From assembly GCA_011369465.1 (NCBI GenBank), contig DRQG01000114.1:41357-105356 (forward strand): a DNA stretch of 64,000 nucleotides, written 5' to 3'. A program made the position numbers and the translations under genes. The stretch comes from Caldithrix abyssi (GTDB taxonomy: Bacteria > Calditrichota > Calditrichia > Calditrichales > Calditrichaceae). Shown one piece after another: positions 1 to 10,400 of this stretch. Each line of letters begins with the position of its first letter. The stretch's first letter is position 1. The notes under the pieces are model-generated. The model saw only the letters and a list, made by a program, of their open reading frames with translations. It had not been told where the DNA came from and did no database searches.

Positions 1-3000
1 GCAAAATAGACCTTTTCATCCTCGGGGCGAACCGGCTGCGGATACAGCAAGAAAGTTTGTAAATCTTTGACCGGCTTAAACAAACTGATTCGTCCGCTTT
101 CTTTCAAAAGTGTTCCCTCAGCGCTGTGTAAATTCTGCAATGTAAGATAGCTGGGTTTGCCGAAAGCCCCGGCCATCGACTGCGCAGGTAGAACGATTTC
201 CACCTGCTGCCCCAGTGAATCTACTACATTTACAGCCTCTATCATACCGGCCGGTTCAAGACGATAGTTGTTTTTATCCGTCAAATCGTCCAACCGCATC
301 GGTTCGCTGAAGTACAATTGAACATGGTAACGATCCGGCAATTCGTAGCGCCTAAGATAAGGTTGTGGCGCTTGCGGTTCAACCCAAAAGGAAGCCTTGT
401 TAAACCGCCGGTCCACCGGAATGCGCCCGCGGCTGAAAATATTTGTAACGGTTACCGTATCGCTCACATTTACCGGCAAGGGACGGGCAAAAGCGGCCAG
501 CAGAGCATGCTTATCAGCAAACAACACCGCGGCTACGGCATTTTCCCCGCTGGATTGAATTTGGATACGGTAGGGGTAATCCGGGTGAATGGCAACCGGT
601 TGGTCAAAGATAAGTTTAAGCTGGGTGGCATTTAAAACAAGCGCAGAGATCAGACGAGGCGGATAGGCCGTAACTATGGAATCGATCCGGCTGAGCGGGC
701 TTTCTGGCACCGAATAGGAAGAATCCAGCGCGCTGGCCGCATAATAATAGGCGGTGTTCGGCAAAAGCAGGGAATCGCTGAACTGATTTTGGGCAAGAGT
801 AACCAGCGGTTTTAAATCATTCCAATCGGTTCCGCGATAAAGACGGTATTGTTCCGCTCCGCTCACCGTTCCCCAATGCATACGGATATGCGTGCTGTCC
901 GCTTCATCGATAACGAAAGGAAACGGGGCCAGAGGACGGCTGCCGTTCGCTCCGCTAAATCCGATCACAGCGTTCCCATCATTAAAATAGAATTCATCCC
1001 GGCCATCGGAATTAAAATCTGCCACGAGAACCGTATTGCTGCGGGCCGGCGCATAATGCCAGATGGGAACGAGGCTATCGCTTTCCACGCGGAATACATA
1101 CAAATTGGGATAAAAGGCGGCAAAAAGAAGCGGTTGACCGTCCAGACGGCCGGTATAAACGCCGCTGTCAAATTCGCGTGTGCTGCGGTAACCGTAAAAA
1201 TGCACCGCGGCTGAGGCCAGTAACGTATCCTGTGCCGTACTTAGCCGAAATCGTTCCAAGCTCCAATGGCGGGCGTCAAATTCATGCTCATAGTCCAGTT
1301 CATCCGGTGTGTGACTGCCGGCGAACAGTAACGCCCGGGGATCGGCGCTTAACATTTCGGTGGCGTCTTCATTTACGGTACGGCCCGTGCCAAGCAGTTT
1401 ATATTGATTATCTCCCGTAGAGGTATAGATTATAAGATCGCCGTCATAATCGCCAAAAACGATCTCAATCCGTCCGTCTTCATTTAAATCGCTTTGCGCT
1501 ATACGCGGCACTCCAAAATTGTTTTGCCCCTGGGTTGGATTGGGAAGTACGGCCGTTTGTTCGAAGCGGTTGTCACCCGCGTATTCCATAATCACGTAAT
1601 CCTTATCACGATAGCCGATCAGCTCGTTTTTACCGTCGCCGTCGCTATCGCCGTAGGCCGCCGGCCAGAAATCGCTGCTATCCTGCCAGATGGTTCTTAA
1701 TGCAAAACTGCCGGCAGATTCCGTTTCCAGAATATAGGCATTTTTACCATAAGCGAGCAGAATGTCCGGCAAACCATTGCCGTTCACGTCACCGGCATCG
1801 CGGGGAATGGCCTTAAAATCGGTAACCGCTCTTTGTACAAAATGATCGCTGTCAAATTCATAAATTTCTACCGGACCGAAGGCGTAATCTTCGTCGTACC
1901 GGCTGAGCAGACATTCCTGTTTTCCGTCCTTATCCAGATCGATTGGTTTGGACAGCATATAACCGGCGGGCAATTTCCAGGGCACCGGAGTGAACGATTG
2001 AAACTGAAAATTCTCTTCCAACCGGAAATCAAAAAGCTTTCCGCTGTTATCCGCCCGGCTGAGCAAACCGCTGCCGTTCTCCGCTTCTATATAGAAAGAA
2101 TACGAGCCGGGATAAGCGTTTTGAGTCAGTTTGATACTATGATTTCGCGTTTCATATCCCAAATCGATTACATCGGTTACATCCGGCCGGTCTTTTGGCC
2201 GCACATAAAGGCGCGCGCCGGTCACATCATCCGTGCGGAATTGGATCAGGACTGCGCCCTGCGGGCCATCATACAGATTGATTACCTGAACGCCGCTTAT
2301 TTCAGGCGCTGTCCGGTCGATATAAACCGTTGTGCGGGTTTCGTCTTCCCTGCCGTTCAGCAGCTGCATCTGCATCCGGATAACCAGCGTGGTATCGCTA
2401 TAGGAAGCGATATCCACAGCGCCTAACGTATCGGAAAACACCTGACGACGGTCTTCATCCAAAACGGTGAACCATTCCTGCGGTTGTTTGCCCAATCCAT
2501 AGCTGACCGAAGCCTGCAGAATATCGGGATGCACGATGGAACCGACCAGCCAGAGTTTGTCGCCCGCATGGCTGGATTCCGGAAGGGGCTGTCGCAGTTG
2601 TATGGCTCCACCTTCGCTGGTTAACACGGCGCCTATGGCCGATAAGCGGCCGGCCCCGCTGTAATAATCCCATCCTTTGGATAGCACATCCTTTGCGCTG
2701 GTTTTAAGGATATTGCGGATCTGCCCGTTGCTGTATTCCGAATTATGGGAAAGCAGCAGCCCGGCCACGGCCGACACAAGCGGCGCGCTGAACGAGGTGC
2801 CGTTTACCGAATTATAACCGCCGCCAATCGCCGTACTCAGCATATCCACGCCGGGAGCGATTACATCCAGCGTGTTTCCGTAATTGGAAAAACCGGCCAA
2901 ACCGTCGGCGGGCGTCGAAGCGCCCACCGATATCACCTCCGGCAAACCGGATGGATAATGGGCAGCATCGCTGGCGCTGTTGCCTGCGGCGGCGATAAAA

Positions 3001-3908
3001 AGAATTCCTTCCTGCGCGGCATAGTAAATTACCTCTTTCAGAAATCGGGACAAAGCGACATCGCCGAAGCTCATATTCACAATCCGCGCTCCGTTGTCCA
3101 AGGCATAGAGGATGGCATTGGCTACGTCATCCTCTTCCAGATAACCGGCCGCGGTTCCGGCCCGCAAATTCATAACGCGCACGCCCGGCGCCGTTCCGCT
3201 TATGCCCCTGCCGTTGCCATTTGCAGCGACGATAATTCCGGCCACCTGCGTTCCGTGCCCCGTACCGTATTCATCCATCGGATCATTATCCTGATCCAGA
3301 TAGTCGCCCCCGTCGGGGAAACGGGGCGCGTCGGTAAAATCCCAGCCCAGCGAATCATCGACAAAACCGTTGCCGTCATCATCCACGCCGGGCAAACCGT
3401 TTAATTCCGATCTGTTTACCCATAAACCGGGACGTATGTCGGGATGCCGGTAATCAATGCCTGTGTCAATCACTCCGATAAGCACAGAGGAATCGCCTTT
3501 GGTGTATTGCCAGGCTTGCTGGGCGCCAATGGTTTGCAGATACCATTGTTTATCCAGCAAACTGTCGCCGGCCGAATTATTGATGCGAAAGGTCTTTACT
3601 TCCTCAAAATAATCAATCCAGCCTTGTTGGCGTAAACTATCGAGAAATTGCGGCGATGGGGTGGTATAGATAAGCCATCGGTAAAATACAGGAGCGGTCT
3701 TGGTCGAGAGGATCGCAGGTTGAAAACGGGACAGCGTATCGGCACTTAATTTCTTGCTTAACCCTGTTATTTGCCTCAGCCCGCTATCCAGAATTTGAGA
3801 TCTACGAGTGAGGCCTTTCTCTGTGAGTCGTATGAAATAATTACCGGCGGAGGCAAGAGTCAGATTGCTTAACAGTAAGATTAGAAGGAACCGGTACTGT
3901 ATTTTCAT
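1..3908 (-). CDS. Secreted subtilisin-like serine protease with FG-GAP-type repeats and T9SS sorting tail (3' end missing)
   Basis: This is an open frame from an ATG at 3908 to the left edge, about 1302 codons visible with no stop; the C-terminus lies outside the window. The N-terminus is a signal peptide (MKIQYRFLLILLLS, cut near ASAG). The S8 catalytic triad is visible: D148 in VIDTGID, H218 in GTGHGT and S372 in NGTSFSAP. After the protease domain come Asp/Gly-rich segments such as SDLNEDGRIEIVFGDYDGD that resemble FG-GAP/VCBS beta-propeller repeats, then fibronectin-like stretches. The last visible residues, LLYPQPVRPEDEKVYF, match the start of a T9SS type A sorting domain, so probably only 50-70 residues are missing. 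The product should be secreted or cell-surface. The start is 4 bp beyond the stop of the TPR gene, so the two are co-transcribed. No strong Shine-Dalgarno is seen, but the signal peptide fixes the start. Confidence 0.9.
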   Translation of the reverse strand, partial: MKIQYRFLLILLLSNLTLASAGNYFIRLTEKGLTRRSQILDSGLRQITGLSKKLSADTLSRFQPAILSTKTAPVFYRWLIYTTPSPQFLDSLRQQGWIDYFEEVKTFRINNSAGDSLLDKQWYLQTIGAQQAWQYTKGDSSVLIGVIDTGIDYRHPDIRPGLWVNRSELNGLPGVDDDGNGFVDDSLGWDFTDAPRFPDGGDYLDQDNDPMDEYGTGHGTQVAGIIVAANGNGRGISGTAPGVRVMNLRAGTAAGYLEEDDVANAILYALDNGARIVNMSFGDVALSRFLKEVIYYAAQEGILFIAAAGNSASDAAHYPSGLPEVISVGASTPADGLAGFSNYGNTLDVIAPGVDMLSTAIGGGYNSVNGTSFSAPLVSAVAGLLLSHNSEYSNGQIRNILKTSAKDVLSKGWDYYSGAGRLSAIGAVLTSEGGAIQLRQPLPESSHAGDKLWLVGSIVHPDILQASVSYGLGKQPQEWFTVLDEDRRQVFSDTLGAVDIASYSDTTLVIRMQMQLLNGREDETRTTVYIDRTAPEISGVQVINLYDGPQGAVLIQFRTDDVTGARLYVRPKDRPDVTDVIDLGYETRNHSIKLTQNAYPGSYSFYIEAENGSGLLSRADNSGKLFDFRLEENFQFQSFTPVPWKLPAGYMLSKPIDLDKDGKQECLLSRYDEDYAFGPVEIYEFDSDHFVQRAVTDFKAIPRDAGDVNGNGLPDILLAYGKNAYILETESAGSFALRTIWQDSSDFWPAAYGDSDGDGKNELIGYRDKDYVIMEYAGDNRFEQTAVLPNPTQGQNNFGVPRIAQSDLNEDGRIEIVFGDYDGDLIIYTSTGDNQYKLLGTGRTVNEDATEMLSADPRALLFAGSHTPDELDYEHEFDARHWSLERFRLSTAQDTLLASAAVHFYGYRSTREFDSGVYTGRLDGQPLLFAAFYPNLYVFRVESDSLVPIWHYAPARSNTVLVADFNSDGRDEFYFNDGNAVIGFSGANGSRPLAPFPFVIDEADSTHIRMHWGTVSGAEQYRLYRGTDWNDLKPLVTLAQNQFSDSLLLPNTAYYYAASALDSSYSVPESPLSRIDSIVTAYPPRLISALVLNATQLKLIFDQPVAIHPDYPYRIQIQSSGENAVAAVLFADKHALLAAFARPLPVNVSDTVTVTNIFSRGRIPVDRRFNKASFWVEPQAPQPYLRRYELPDRYHVQLYFSEPMRLDDLTDKNNYRLEPAGMIEAVNVVDSLGQQVEIVLPAQSMAGAFGKPSYLTLQNLHSAEGTLLKESGRISLFKPVKDLQTFLLYPQPVRPEDEKVYF

Positions 3909-3912
3909 TATA

Positions 3913-5520
3913 TTAATTTTTATTAATCGCAACCAATTTATCCAGAAACTCGATTTTTTTCTTGAAGCGCGGATTTTCCGGATCCTTCCTGGATAGCTCC
4001 ATAAACACACGCCGGGCGTCTTCAAATTTTTTCTGGGCAATCAGGATTTCACCGAAAGTGGGCGTGAGCAGACTGGGATTACTCATAATGTCTTCGATAT
4101 CTACCCCATCTTCGTCTTTATCATAAGACGGGGTATGCGTCTTATCCGGTGTGCCTGCTTCTCCTTTCTGCTCTATCGTTTCTTCCGGAATGATTTTCGG
4201 TTCATCCGTTTGTTCAATGCGTTCAATGGCCTCGGTTAAATGATCTTCCTCTTCGGCAACTTCGGTAACCTCTTCTATCTCCGCTGGAATTTCTTCTTCT
4301 ATTGCTTCTTTTTCTTGCTGTAAATCGGTATCGGAAACGATGCTTTCCGCAGCGACTTCTTTTTCTTCCGTAATCGAATCGAGTTGTTCGGTCTCAGAGG
4401 ATTCTTCCCGGGGAGCTTCTTCCTCTTTTTGTTTTGCGTCGGCCCGTTTTTCTTCCTGAAAAATAATGCTCGTATCAAGAATAGGTTTCTCTTCTACCAT
4501 TTGCTCGTGTTCCTCGTCCGGAAGATTTTCTTCTTCGGTCGTGTCTTCACCCCATTCTTCTTCACCTTCCTCATCATCAACCACCGGTCGAAAAATATCC
4601 TCCATAAGGGTGGAAAAGTCATCCTTTACATTGTTATATTGGCTGAGATCCGGAGGATGAATGTCTATTTCTTTACTCTCGCCACTTTCAATTTGCCGTG
4701 GAGAATCGCTGCCATCTTCTTCGACAAATAACTGCTCTTCAATATCCATCGTTTCATCCGGTGTAACCGGAACTTCATTCTCGCCTGTTTCTATGACGTG
4801 GCTCAGTATTTCGGGCTCCAGACTTTTATCATCTTCTATCGGTGCCGGCACATCCTCATCGATACCGGCTGCGGGGTCAATGATGATTTGTTCGGTATCT
4901 TCATCCTCTTGCAAACGGGCTGACGATTCATCTTCCTCGGGCAAGACATCTTCTCCCGAAATTTCCATTTCCGGCACTTCGGGGAGCTCAACGATTTCTT
5001 CCTGAGGCTGAATGTCTGCTTCCGGTTGGCCTTCTGCCTCCTGTGCAGGCTCGTTTTTCGGTTCATTTGTAACCTGCTCTTCTACGTGTTCTTGCAGCAC
5101 AGTCGTCTCACCGGTATCACCCAGTTTTGGTATTGGCAGATTATTTGCTTTTAATTCGGATAATAATCCTTCGTCCAGCGGGTTAATCAACACAGCTTTC
5201 TGAAGCAGTTCATACCCGGGTGCCGATAAATTATTTCTAAAGTAGATCCGGGCCAAGGCTCGTAAAGCCTGAATGTGTTCCGGGGCGTAAAACAAGGTAC
5301 GCTCGTATTCGGTTTTGGCTTCATCGTATCGTTGGGCCAATTCGTAACAACGGCCGAGTGTGTAATGCCCCTCCGGATACATGGGAAATGTTTTCACGCC
5401 GGCTTCGCATAGTTTCATAGCGTCTTCTATCAAATTTTTGGCGATAAGCTTGTCCGCCCTTTGGGCAAATAAAATCGATTCGCCGCCAACCTGTGCGGCA
5501 ATGGATTTGGTATCAATCAT
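3913..5520 (-). CDS. TPR protein with long acidic low-complexity linker
   Basis: The protein has 535 residues and no signal peptide, so it is probably cytoplasmic. Residues about 15-130 are tetratricopeptide repeats (GHYTLGRCYELAQRYDEA, ALRALARIYF), and a last TPR-like pair lies near residues 488-530 (FGEILIAQKKFEDARRVF). Between them is roughly 330 residues dominated by Glu, Asp, Pro, Ser and Thr, a very acidic and presumably disordered linker. It sits between the lptE-like gene (47 bp upstream) and the subtilase gene (4 bp downstream) in an operon headed by a sigma-54 activator. TPR genes next to lptE are, to my knowledge, common in Bacteroidetes-related genomes; the function is unknown. 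A scaffold role in envelope assembly or secretion would be inference only. Confidence 0.85.
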   Translation of the reverse strand: MIDTKSIAAQVGGESILFAQRADKLIAKNLIEDAMKLCEAGVKTFPMYPEGHYTLGRCYELAQRYDEAKTEYERTLFYAPEHIQALRALARIYFRNNLSAPGYELLQKAVLINPLDEGLLSELKANNLPIPKLGDTGETTVLQEHVEEQVTNEPKNEPAQEAEGQPEADIQPQEEIVELPEVPEMEISGEDVLPEEDESSARLQEDEDTEQIIIDPAAGIDEDVPAPIEDDKSLEPEILSHVIETGENEVPVTPDETMDIEEQLFVEEDGSDSPRQIESGESKEIDIHPPDLSQYNNVKDDFSTLMEDIFRPVVDDEEGEEEWGEDTTEEENLPDEEHEQMVEEKPILDTSIIFQEEKRADAKQKEEEAPREESSETEQLDSITEEKEVAAESIVSDTDLQQEKEAIEEEIPAEIEEVTEVAEEEDHLTEAIERIEQTDEPKIIPEETIEQKGEAGTPDKTHTPSYDKDEDGVDIEDIMSNPSLLTPTFGEILIAQKKFEDARRVFMELSRKDPENPRFKKKIEFLDKLVAINKN

Positions 5521-5567
5521 TTTTTCTCCTCATAAAAATGAAGATAAGGTACTTTCGTATATGGCTG

Positions 5568-6095
5568 TTACCAGCTGCCGATGGTGCTGTCCACAATTTC
5601 ATCACCGATCAGCAGCAACGTCTCATCAATCACCCGATCGCGTTCTTCCAGACCGGCAGTCGCATCCAGCAAACCGTACTGCTTAATAGTTTTTTCAAAT
5701 AACACTTTGGAGTTACGCAGGTCTTCGACTTTTACTTTTACCGATATTGTTAGTTTATACTGGCTGGTTGTCTCACCCTGTTCCACGCTTACGGCTTTTT
5801 GTGTGATGGAATTGATGGTTCCGTAAACAATAACATCCGCCAGGGTTTCGTCCACAATGGCCAATGTATTATCTTCGACAAATTTGGTAATTACATAATC
5901 GGTCAATTTTTCCCGAATATTCGGATAAGCGGTTTTATCGTTAAACAAGGGAATGGCCACCGTTTTCAGGTTAGAAGGCAACGATCCCTTAAAGGAATAA
6001 TACCCGCAGGATACCAGTAACAGCCCCGCCAAACCAATCCCCAAAAATCGTATCTTATTACTGCAAAAGGGCATAGCGCTATAATCCGTATTCAT
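5568..6095 (-). CDS. lptE: LptE-like outer-membrane lipoprotein
   Basis: The protein has 175 residues with a lipobox LLVSC (Cys30) followed by GYYSFKG, the usual start of the LptE family in FCB bacteria. A conserved stretch resembling SNLKTVAIPLFNDKTAYPN follows. LptE is the lipoprotein partner of LptD and places lipopolysaccharide in the outer leaflet of the outer membrane, so this supports a Gram-negative envelope. The listed ATG at 6095 overlaps the end of the upstream sigma-54 regulator by 17 bp. A second ATG at 6074 (MPFCSNKIRF) would avoid the overlap and give a more normal signal peptide; neither has a clear Shine-Dalgarno. Family assignment rests on the N-terminal pattern and gene context. 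Confidence 0.8.
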   Translation of the reverse strand: MNTDYSAMPFCSNKIRFLGIGLAGLLLVSCGYYSFKGSLPSNLKTVAIPLFNDKTAYPNIREKLTDYVITKFVEDNTLAIVDETLADVIVYGTINSITQKAVSVEQGETTSQYKLTISVKVKVEDLRNSKVLFEKTIKQYGLLDATAGLEERDRVIDETLLLIGDEIVDSTIGSW

Positions 6096-7233
6096 TTATT
6101 TTACGGTAGAGCGTCCGTTCGCTTATCTGCAATGCGCGGGCTGTTTTACGCCGGCTTCCGCCAAAACGCTGCAAGGTCTCTTTTATCAATTTGCGTTCCA
6201 TATCGCTCAGCGTCATAGGCTGAACTTCCTTTTCAGGCGATTGCCCTTCCGGGGATGTATAAACTTCACCGTACTGTCTCTTCTGAAAAGCGATATTGTT
6301 TTCGAGTAAAGCGCTCAATGATCGTTTTATTTCGCCCATATCCAGTTTTAACGAAATTAAAGTACGATAGATCAATTCTCTTTCGGCCTGATCCGGCGTT
6401 TTGTTCAAAGGTACGGGCAGGTTCTCCGAGATACTCTCTTCACGGTGGATGTTTAACGTGTTGCGTATGTATTCGGGACGAATAATCTCGCCTTTGTTGA
6501 GGATAATTGCCGTTTCTACAAAATTTCGCAGTTCCCGCACATTGCCCGGCCAGTTGTATTCCATCATCAGGTCAATTGCTTCCGGCGCAAACCCTTTAAA
6601 ATCTATATCATTTTTTAACGCATAATCGTGGCTGAATTTTTTAACCAGTATTGGGATGTCCTGTTTTCTTTTGCGAAGGGGTGGAATACGCACCGTAATC
6701 GCCTTGAGCCGAAAATATAAATCACGGCGGAATTCCCCGGTTTCCACCGCTTTCTCAAGGTCTTTATTTGTAGCTGCGACAACACGTACATCCACTTTGT
6801 GCGTGGTGGTGCCCCCCACTCGCATAAATTCGGCTGTTTCCAATACGCGCAGAAGCTTAACCTGGGTGTTCAGCGCCATCTCACCGATTTCATCCAAAAA
6901 TATGGTACCTTTATCGGCAACTTCAAAATATCCTTTTTTCTGACCGATTGCGCCGGTAAAAGAACCTTTTTCGTGTCCGAAAAGTTCCGATTCAAGAATT
7001 CCTTCGGGAATAGCTCCGCAATTAACCGTTATTAAAGGTTTGTCTTTTCGTTTGCTTAAATTGTGAATTGCCGTGGCTACAAGCTCTTTGCCCGTTCCGC
7101 TTTCGCCGATAATGAGTACCGACAAATCCGTAGGAGCCACCATTGTTATGGTGTGCATCAAATCTTCCACTTCCGGGCTGTTTCCGTAAAATCCGATTTT
7201 TTTTTGTAACGATTCTAATGAGGTTCCGGACAA
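6079..7233 (-). CDS. Sigma-54-dependent transcriptional activator without receiver domain
   Basis: The protein has 384 residues. The AAA+ domain begins almost at the N-terminus: Walker A GESGTGKE at residues 43-50, the sigma-54-contacting loop GSFTGA at 90-95 (the common Ser variant of GAFTGA), and Walker B IFLDEIGEM at 111-119. A Fis-type helix-turn-helix ends the protein (RKTARALQISERTLYRKI). Only about 20 residues precede the AAA+ core, so there is no receiver, GAF or PAS domain. Activity must be set by expression, an interacting protein or oligomerisation rather than phosphorylation. It heads the operon with lptE, the TPR gene and the subtilase. The same regulator-lptE pairing occurs in Bacteroidetes as I recall. 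I found no convincing -24/-12 promoter in front of the operon. Confidence 0.92.
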   Translation of the reverse strand: MSGTSLESLQKKIGFYGNSPEVEDLMHTITMVAPTDLSVLIIGESGTGKELVATAIHNLSKRKDKPLITVNCGAIPEGILESELFGHEKGSFTGAIGQKKGYFEVADKGTIFLDEIGEMALNTQVKLLRVLETAEFMRVGGTTTHKVDVRVVAATNKDLEKAVETGEFRRDLYFRLKAITVRIPPLRKRKQDIPILVKKFSHDYALKNDIDFKGFAPEAIDLMMEYNWPGNVRELRNFVETAIILNKGEIIRPEYIRNTLNIHREESISENLPVPLNKTPDQAERELIYRTLISLKLDMGEIKRSLSALLENNIAFQKRQYGEVYTSPEGQSPEKEVQPMTLSDMERKLIKETLQRFGGSRRKTARALQISERTLYRKINEYGL

Positions 7234-7449
7234 GGCATAAGCTCCGTACTGTTGTTGGAATATTATATTTGATGTAATTTATTAAATAATAATAGTTAAA
7301 TCAATTTGGCAGAATATCTGCGAGAACGACCGATTTACAGAACAATAACCGATAAAACTAGATAAACAAACCGTATCTTAATGGGTTGGCCGGGATAAAC
7401 AGTACTCAAAAAATATAAAAACGAGACCGGGCTCAAAAAAACAATGAAT

Positions 7450-7480
7450 AAAAAAAGGCTGCCCGTTTTCGGACAGCCTT
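7450..7480 (-). terminator. Rho-independent terminator of the cadherin-repeat gene
   Basis: On the minus strand a 9-bp stem (GGCTGTCCG/CGGGCAGCC, one G-U pair, loop AAAA) is followed directly by seven T. It lies about 20 bp after the stop codon of the 7499-11344 gene. Confidence 0.88.
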
Positions 7481-7498
7481 AGTCAATGTATATTCAGT

Positions 7499-10400
7499 TT
7501 ATTTTAAAAGCAGCATTCGTTTTACCTGTTGGAATTTGCCGGCTTGAATGCGATAGAGGTAGATCCCGCTGGAATAGCCCGAGGCATCAAATTGGATTTT
7601 ATGATACCCGGCCTGTTTACGGCCATTGAATAACGTGGTTACCTTTTGTCCCACTATATTATAAACATCGATCCGTACATCGCTGGCTACAGGCAAACCG
7701 AACACAATGGTTGTTTGCGGGTTAAAGGGATTGGGAAAATTCTGCATCAACGAGTAATCTTTGGGAATGCCATTCAGTTCATCCAATATACCGCTAAGGT
7801 CTTCAACGGTGATGGTAATCGTATCTTTATCCGTAGCGTTACTGTCATCGGTTAGTGTACAGAAGAGGTAAAATTCACCGATGATATCCGAGGAATAGAT
7901 CGTGAGCGTATCCGTTTCGGGATTATAGTTATAACTGATGGCTACAGGATCGCTTTGTTCGAAGGACCAGACCAGGAGTGAGTCAGGCGTATCCACATCC
8001 GACTCGTATTTGGTCATATCCAATTTGGTAGAATCATTTACCCCCATAGACATTTGCTGCGGTAAATTTACGATTTCCGGCGGATCGTTTATGGAATGGA
8101 CATTCACAACAACCGTTGCCGTATCGCTGGATCCATTGCCATCTGAAGCAGCATAGCGGAAAGAATCGCTTCCGAAGAAATTGGCGTCCGGTGTGTATAA
8201 GACAGCCGTGTCCCCTACAAGTGAAGTAGTCCCGTTCGGGGGATCGCTTATCCAGGTGACGGTAAGGTTATCTCCATCCGCATCGCTATCGTTGGATAGT
8301 ACCTGTATGGTCACATTGTTATCTTCGTTAGTGGTTGCACTGTCATCCTGGCTGACTACCGGATCGTTGACCTGCTCAACAAGCATATGAACGGTTGCCG
8401 TATCCTTCAATCCTGTTCCGTCATCAATCACATAAGAGAAGCTGTCTTTTCCAAAGAAATTTGCATCCGGTGTGTAGGTGACGGTGCTGTCATTGTTGTT
8501 TACGGCGCTGCCATTTGGCGGATCGGTTATACTGATCACGCTTAGTACATCGCCGTCGGCATCGCTATCGTTTTGCAACACATTTATCGTGATGGCCGCA
8601 TCTTCCGTTGTCGTAGCGCTGTCATCCACTGCTACAGGTTTATCGGCAACAGCATTAATTGTTATGGAAACCGTAGCCGTATCTTCCCCGCCGTTTCCAT
8701 CCTGTACAATATACGTAAAGCTGTCACTGCCGTTATAATCCGCATCCGGAGTGTACTGGATACTGCTGTCACCGCTTACCTGGGCGCTGCCGTGCGCCGG
8801 ATTTCCCACACTGGAAATAGTCAGCGGATCTCCTTCGGGATCGCTGTCATTGGTAAGTACATTGATCGTTACGGATGCATCTTCATCTGTTACTCCGTTG
8901 TCATCGCCGGCTACGGGGTTACCGTTCACTGTAATGACCACATCCGCCGTGTCAGCCCCCCCGTTTCCGTCACCAAGGATATATTGCAAAGTATCCGTTC
9001 CGTAAAATCCGTTATTAGGTGTATATGTTATCGTACTGTCATTGTTGTTAGTGGCATTGCCGTTGCTGGACTGTATGATATCCGTAACAGAGAGCGCATC
9101 GCCATCCGGATCGCTGTCGTTACGCAATACATTCACTGTAACAGGGTCATTTTGCGATGTTCCTGCAGAATCTTTTACGGCAACCGGTTTCCCGTTTACG
9201 GTTATACGTACCATAGCCGTATCGCTGCCGTTATGACCGTCCGACAACACATATTTGAAACTATCGGGGCCATAAAATCCGTTGTTTGGCGTATAGGTGA
9301 TGGTGCTGTCATTATTGTTCACTGCACTACCGTTGGCCGGCGCCAACACTTCGCTCACACTAAGCGTGTCATTATCCGGATCGGAGTCATTTAGCAGTAC
9401 ATTAACCGTAATACTCTGATCCTGTTGTGTCGTATCGGCGTCATCCACAGCCAATGGCGGGTCATTAACACCCGTAATGGTGATACGAACCGTGGCGGTG
9501 TCGCTTCCGCCTATTCCGTCCTCAATCGTGTAGGTGAAACTATCTGCGCCAAAAAAATCAGAATCCGGTGTATAAGTGACGGTTCCGTCATTATTGTTCG
9601 TCACACTACCGTTTGCAGCCTGGGTTACCGCACTCACCCAAATGGAATCTCCCTCACTATCCGAATCATTCTGCAATACGTTAATAGTAACGGCATTGTC
9701 TTCCGTAACACTTGCCGTATCATCAACGGCCATCGGGGGATCATTCACTGTTACAAAAACTCTGGCTGTATCCAGAGAGCCGTTTCCATCGCTGATAACA
9801 TAGTCGAACGAATCGGCCCCAAAAAAATCCGTATTCGGTGTATAGCGTACCGTACTGTCATTTAAAACAGTGGTTGTTCCATTTTGGGCACTCAAAGCAT
9901 CGCTAACCACAACGGTATCTCCATCCACATCCGTATCATTGGAGGTAACCGGTATATCCACTGCTGTGTTTTGAGGGGTTTTAGAAGAATCGTTAACCGC
10001 TTGCGGCGCATCGTTGACAGCGTTTATCGTTACAAAAACCGTAGCGGTGGAAGAAGCGCCCTGGTCGTCCGTAACCGTATAGGTGAAGTTATCTTCCCCG
10101 TTATAGTCCGCATCCGGTGTATAAGTTACACTGCTATCGCCAAGAATAGCTACTGTACCATGCGCTCCCTGTGTAACATCCGTAACCGTGAGGGTATCGT
10201 TTTCAACATCGCTGTCATTTGCCAATACATTTATCGTTCCCTGAGTATCTTCATCGGTTGTCAGAGAGTCATCAACTGCATTTGGAGCATCATTCACAGC
10301 CATTATGGCAAAAGTTGCCGCATCGCTATCCGTTTTTCCCCCTTCATCAGTAGCCGTAAATGTGATGGTTTCCGTACCGTACCAATTCTCATCCGGAGCC

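Noticed and set aside
7234..7449. Sigma-54 promoter of the activator operon
   Set aside because: I looked for GG-N10-GC boxes on the minus strand and found none convincing.
8573..9394. 273-codon open frame on the plus strand inside the cadherin-repeat gene
   Set aside because: It is antisense to a repeated coding region whose regular codon pattern keeps other frames open; no ribosome binding site and no domain.
8090..10297. CRISPR-like or tandem DNA repeat
   Set aside because: The period of about 275 bp is coding, the copies differ at synonymous positions, and no short direct repeats with spacers occur.
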